Source of the DNA: Chloroflexota bacterium
GTDB taxonomy: Bacteria > Chloroflexota > Dehalococcoidia > GIF9 > UBA5629
DNA: 8,033 nucleotides
NCBI GenBank assembly: GCA_016875975.1
Contig: VGOF01000061.1
Coordinates: forward strand, 1 to 8,033
Reading direction: 5' to 3'
This document shows positions 5,382 through 8,033 of this stretch, one piece after another. Each line of letters starts with the position of its first letter. Position 1 is the stretch's first letter. The notes beneath the pieces are model-generated. The model did not search any database, was not told the origin of the DNA, and saw only the letters and a list, made by a program, of their open reading frames with translations. Both the position numbers and the translations under genes were made by a program.

Positions 5382-5876
5382 CTAACCTTGTGGGTTCAAT
5401 ATCCACACGGATATATTCAAAGCTGCAGCGAAGCTGACCCAGAGTATATAGGGCACCAGCAGCCAGCCGGCTGCGGCTGACACCTTGAAAAACCGCAATA
5501 TGGTGAACAGCAGCACCACCCACAAGCCGACGATGACAATGGCACCACCGAGAGGCGACTTCAGCCCGAAAAACACTATGGACCACAGCGTATTTAGCGC
5601 CAGTTGAACCAGGAAGGTGATTAATCCCACCCTGACCTCTCTGTATTCCCAGCCTTTTCGCCACACCAGATAGGCTGCTAGTCCCATCAGTATATATAAA
5701 ATCGCCCAGACAGGCGCAAACAGCCAGTTGGGTGGCGTGAAAGACGGCTTTGTAAGAGCCGCATACCAGGTAGGAATAGCCGTCCGTGTAAAGATGGAAC
5801 CGATTAGGCCAGCAGCCAGACATACCAGGATGCTTGTGAACAGTTTGAGAATATCACCCCATTTACCAGAACCCAT
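5382..5876 (-). CDS. tspO: TspO/MBR family tryptophan-rich sensory protein
   Basis: 164 aa, five transmembrane helices at about 11-29, 52-72, 82-105, 110-128 and 134-158. Family hallmarks are present in order: WYAALTKPSFTPPNWLFAPVW (37-57), YILMGLAAY, NTLWSIVFFG (95-104) and VPYILWVSFAAALN (141-154). TspO proteins bind tetrapyrroles and other hydrophobic ligands in the membrane and are linked to stress responses and porphyrin handling; the ligand here is unknown. The length is normal. AAGGA (5885-5889 on the minus strand) lies 8 nt before the ATG. It is the last gene of a probable three-gene minus-strand operon, 33 nt after the Ser hydrolase, and its 3' end faces the zinc-finger gene 40 bp away with no clear terminator between. 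Confidence 0.95.
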   Translation of the reverse strand: MGSGKWGDILKLFTSILVCLAAGLIGSIFTRTAIPTWYAALTKPSFTPPNWLFAPVWAILYILMGLAAYLVWRKGWEYREVRVGLITFLVQLALNTLWSIVFFGLKSPLGGAIVIVGLWVVLLFTILRFFKVSAAAGWLLVPYILWVSFAAALNISVWILNPQG

Positions 5877-5909
5877 TTAACGCATCCTTACATCTTTTTA
5901 CTATATCCC

Positions 5910-7025
5910 TCATTCTGACAATCGACGACTGAACCAGTCGATAGTGTACGGTAGGACTTCGTCAAAATAGTTGGCGCAGCAATGCTCGCCGTCAGGATAC
6001 CATTTCAATTCCTTCGCGCCAACCGCCCACTCCATCATGTAATCCACCTGCTCTCTGGGGTTGGGCACCACCACATCCTTGCCGCCATGGAAGATGAGAA
6101 AGGGACGGTCCAGCGGTGGCGCCTTCTTGAGGTCTATTTCCTCCCAATCTTCGCCGGCTTCAGCCAGGCTCTTCAACCCAGTGACATGCAGCAAATCCCG
6201 TGCCCAGATGGGATTCACCCTAGTCGCCATTTTCAGATTAATATAACCCAATCCTCCGTTGCTAATGGCACAGCATATTCGCTTATCAAACGCAGCCACC
6301 CTGGGCGCTAAATATCCGCCGAAACTCCAGCCAGAGACCCCTATCCTTTTCAGGTCAATGTGGTACTTGTTATTTACTTCAAACCAGTCGATAATGGCAC
6401 TGACCGCCTTCTCATAGTCTGCTATCATCTTCATGCTAGTCCACATCTCTCCCTGGCCAGGCCCATCGAACGTGAAGAAATTGATGCCAGCTTTGGTGAT
6501 TAAGCCACCCAAATAATGATTTTCGGCTTCCTTGATGTTGTCCAATCCATTTATATGGATTACCATCGGCCTATTTGGCTGGCCGGCATACCGGAGGTAT
6601 CCAGGTATCACGGCACCACGGAAGGGTATTTCTATCCGTATTGGCCTCTCAGCATCCGGATACAATGCAATAGCTCTAACATAGTTGTCCTGTGCCTTTT
6701 GCTGAGCTCGGTTCTTCTTATCGATGTTGATGAAATATATATGCTGGGCAATGTGAAAACAGCCTACCGCCTCATGAAACAAGCACCTGGCAGTATAGTC
6801 ATTACCGTTGGCCAGGGCTTCCTCGGCCAGCTTCTGAACTGCTTCACCTTCCTTCGACCACTCATCACACCACATGTAGAAGTTCTTTATACGTGACACT
6901 ACTCGGCGAATTCTGGCTAAATCCACACCACAGATGAGAAACCTGGTATACCAATGCCTATAGACCAGCTTCTCATTTAATATAAAGCGGTAAGCTACTT
7001 TTTCTTTTAACGTTAGTTTCTCCAT
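5910..7025 (-). CDS. Alpha/beta hydrolase, dihydropseudooxynicotine-hydrolase-like / DUF1100-FrsA-like
   Basis: 371 aa. Residues 1 to about 125 are a helical N-terminal region; the rest is an alpha/beta hydrolase. HINGLD (157-162) forms the oxyanion region, FDGPGQGEM (186-194) and the following DYEKAVSAIIDW are characteristic, the nucleophile elbow is GWSFGG with Ser234, the acid is Asp317 in HGGKD, and the base is His348 in DGEHCC. The FDGPGQGE, DYEK and DG(D/E)HCC blocks are shared with Arthrobacter 2,6-dihydropseudooxynicotine hydrolase, a C-C bond hydrolase, and with FrsA-like esterases, so C-C or ester cleavage is plausible. No signal peptide, so cytosolic. The frame stays open to 7121 inside the upstream gene, but ATG 7025 has AAAAAGG 7 nt before it, whereas the extension would overlap the upstream gene by about 74 bp. 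The gap to the upstream gene is 22 nt. Confidence 0.9.
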   Translation of the reverse strand: MEKLTLKEKVAYRFILNEKLVYRHWYTRFLICGVDLARIRRVVSRIKNFYMWCDEWSKEGEAVQKLAEEALANGNDYTARCLFHEAVGCFHIAQHIYFINIDKKNRAQQKAQDNYVRAIALYPDAERPIRIEIPFRGAVIPGYLRYAGQPNRPMVIHINGLDNIKEAENHYLGGLITKAGINFFTFDGPGQGEMWTSMKMIADYEKAVSAIIDWFEVNNKYHIDLKRIGVSGWSFGGYLAPRVAAFDKRICCAISNGGLGYINLKMATRVNPIWARDLLHVTGLKSLAEAGEDWEEIDLKKAPPLDRPFLIFHGGKDVVVPNPREQVDYMMEWAVGAKELKWYPDGEHCCANYFDEVLPYTIDWFSRRLSE

Positions 7026-7032
7026 CTCATAA

Positions 7033-7039
7033 CCTTTTT
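7033..7039 (-). promoter_or_regulatory. Ribosome binding site AAAAAGG of the Ser hydrolase
   Basis: On the minus strand AAAAAGG ends 7 nt before ATG 7025, in the 22-nt space after the stop of the upstream lipoprotein gene. It decides for the 371-aa form over a longer frame starting at 7121. Confidence 0.5.
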
Positions 7040-7047
7040 GCCAACAC

Positions 7048-7998
7048 TCACTGCCCCAGGAAATCCAGGATAGCCTTGCTGACATCGGCTGGTTTTTCCA
7101 GCTCCGTAAAGTGGCCGGCATCCTTGACCACTTGAAACTTCACATCAGGAAATACCGTCTCAATACCTTCGTAATACCACAGCGGTTGCGCTGGGTCTTT
7201 CTCCCCCTGCAACACCAGCACAGGAAATGTCATCTTCTGAAACATCGCCCTTCGAGCATCCTCATCTTCCCAGACGAAGTCGCGGAAATACCGGGGCACA
7301 GCTTCAGCAACGCCGGGCCGACCGAACTCGCGGATAATCCCTTCCATGTCGCTGTCGCTTATCTCCTGCACCGTACGGGGTTCATAAACCCTGGTAACGA
7401 AAGACCTAGCATCCGACATCATATTGCTGGCAAAGAACTGGTTCTTGAATAGCTGAAACTGCGGATGCCTGGCAGCATCAGTCTCCAGCACCGGCGCTTG
7501 CATCCGAACGTATTTGTTTATTCGACCAGGTATCGAGCTAGCTACATAATCGCCTATAATGGACCCCCAATCATGGGTCACCAGCGAAAACTTCTCCAAC
7601 CCGATGGCATCGAACAGCGCAATCAACTCCATAGACACTGTGGGAAGGCTATAATCACCGTCCCTCTTATCAGACTGGCCATAACCCTTCAGGTCAACAG
7701 CTATCACCCGGTACTTCTTGCTGACTTCCTCAATCTGGTAGTGCCAGGAAAACCAGCTTTCCGGCAAGCCGTGAAGGAAGACCACCGGCTCGCCTTTACC
7801 CGCCTCCACATAGTGCCATTTGACTCCACCAGCTTCTACAAACCTGTGCTCCACCTGCAGCTCACCTGAAAGCTGCGCAGAGCCAGCTTTACCCGCCGGC
7901 TTCCCGCACCCTAAGGCCACCAGCACAGCCACCACACAGATTAGCAATGACTGTCTCATTCTCTTTACATCTCGCATCTTGCAACCTGCAACTTTCAC
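7048..7998 (-). CDS. Lipoprotein alpha/beta hydrolase, epoxide-hydrolase-like (Asp nucleophile)
   Basis: 316 aa counted from GTG 7998. A basic n-region and the hydrophobic LLICVVAVLVALGC end in a lipobox-like ALGC (Cys31), so the enzyme is probably a lipoprotein outside the cytoplasmic membrane. The hydrolase has HGLPESWFSW (His76-Pro79), DLKGYGQSD, nucleophile motif HDWGS (Asp143), acid Asp268 in QGEKD, and base His296 in DAGHFTELEKP. HGxPESWxSW plus HDWG is the pattern of soluble-type epoxide hydrolases; haloalkane dehalogenases share HDWGS but usually have HGNPTSS, so dehalogenation is a second option. Start: GGGAG lies 7 nt before GTG 7998. ATG 8004 is too close to it, and ATG 7959 gives an 18-residue lipoprotein signal but has no good ribosome site; a heptanucleotide repeat fills 7965-7999. 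First gene of the probable operon; its promoter lies mostly outside the window. Confidence 0.88.
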   Translation of the reverse strand: MKVAGCKMRDVKRMRQSLLICVVAVLVALGCGKPAGKAGSAQLSGELQVEHRFVEAGGVKWHYVEAGKGEPVVFLHGLPESWFSWHYQIEEVSKKYRVIAVDLKGYGQSDKRDGDYSLPTVSMELIALFDAIGLEKFSLVTHDWGSIIGDYVASSIPGRINKYVRMQAPVLETDAARHPQFQLFKNQFFASNMMSDARSFVTRVYEPRTVQEISDSDMEGIIREFGRPGVAEAVPRYFRDFVWEDEDARRAMFQKMTFPVLVLQGEKDPAQPLWYYEGIETVFPDVKFQVVKDAGHFTELEKPADVSKAILDFLGQ

Positions 7999-7999
7999 T
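7965..7999. repeat. Heptanucleotide tandem repeat, 4-5 units
   Basis: On the minus strand, reading in sevens from 7992 down, the units are GTTGCAG, GTTGCAA, GATGCGA, GATGTAA, with AGTGAAA (7993-7999) as a weaker unit before them. The tract covers the 5' end of the lipoprotein gene or its leader, depending on the start used. Confidence 0.7.
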
Positions 8000-8005
8000 C
8001 TCATT

Positions 8006-8010
8006 CTCCC
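8006..8010 (-). promoter_or_regulatory. Shine-Dalgarno-like GGGAG of the lipoprotein hydrolase
   Basis: On the minus strand GGGAG ends 7 nt before GTG 7998 and only 1 nt before ATG 8004, which favours the GTG. Only about 30 bp upstream of the gene are visible, too few to judge a promoter. Confidence 0.4.
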
Positions 8011-8033
8011 ACAAGCAGCGAAGGATTGAACTC

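Noticed and set aside
7026..7121. A 32-residue N-terminal extension of the Ser hydrolase
   Set aside because: It would overlap the upstream lipoprotein gene, has no ribosome site, and a good site precedes ATG 7025.

Overview
The window carries protein genes and repeats only; I see no rRNA, tRNA, CRISPR array or complete insertion sequence. The gene set suggests an environmental bacterium, perhaps a Chloroflexota (Dehalococcoidia-like) lineage. The hints are a secreted Ig-like protein held by a C-terminal membrane helix, a COG1067-type Lon protease, a TspO protein, a small GIY-YIG nuclease with a repeat-derived tail, and many intergenic repeats. The taxonomic guess is weak and rests on gene style, not on a marker gene.

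Layout. Bases 1-1170 (+) are the 3' end of a cell-surface Ig/TIG/FN3-like protein. It converges on a large ATP-dependent Lon-like protease (1318-3810, -). Between them lie a dispersed-repeat copy, a perfect 8-bp hairpin and a 7-bp-period repeat that runs into the last codons of the protease. Divergent from the protease is a decayed toxin-antitoxin pair: a 41-codon C-terminal remnant of a DUF4258 protein (3880-4005) and an intact YgiT-type zinc-finger protein (4010-4228).

Next is a GIY-YIG nuclease (4388-4777) whose 3' end has been extended in frame by about 102 bp of repeat DNA. It is followed by a repeat-rich zone (to about 4960) with 21-bp tandem repeats, a 14-bp inverted repeat and a palindromic dispersed repeat. 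A small protein with a classical C2H2 zinc finger plus a second four-cysteine site follows (5090-5341, +).

The right third is a tight minus-strand cluster, read from right to left: a lipoprotein epoxide-hydrolase-like enzyme with an Asp nucleophile, a Ser-nucleophile alpha/beta hydrolase similar to 2,6-dihydropseudooxynicotine hydrolase, and TspO. The gaps are 22 and 33 nt, so this is probably one operon. Two hydrolases beside a stress- and tetrapyrrole-linked membrane protein suggest modification of small hydrophobic molecules; the substrate is unknown.

The most notable points are the GIY-YIG gene with its repeat-built tail and flanking repeats (a candidate mobile or repeat-associated unit), three unrelated heptanucleotide-period repeats at gene borders, and the broken DUF4258/YgiT pair.
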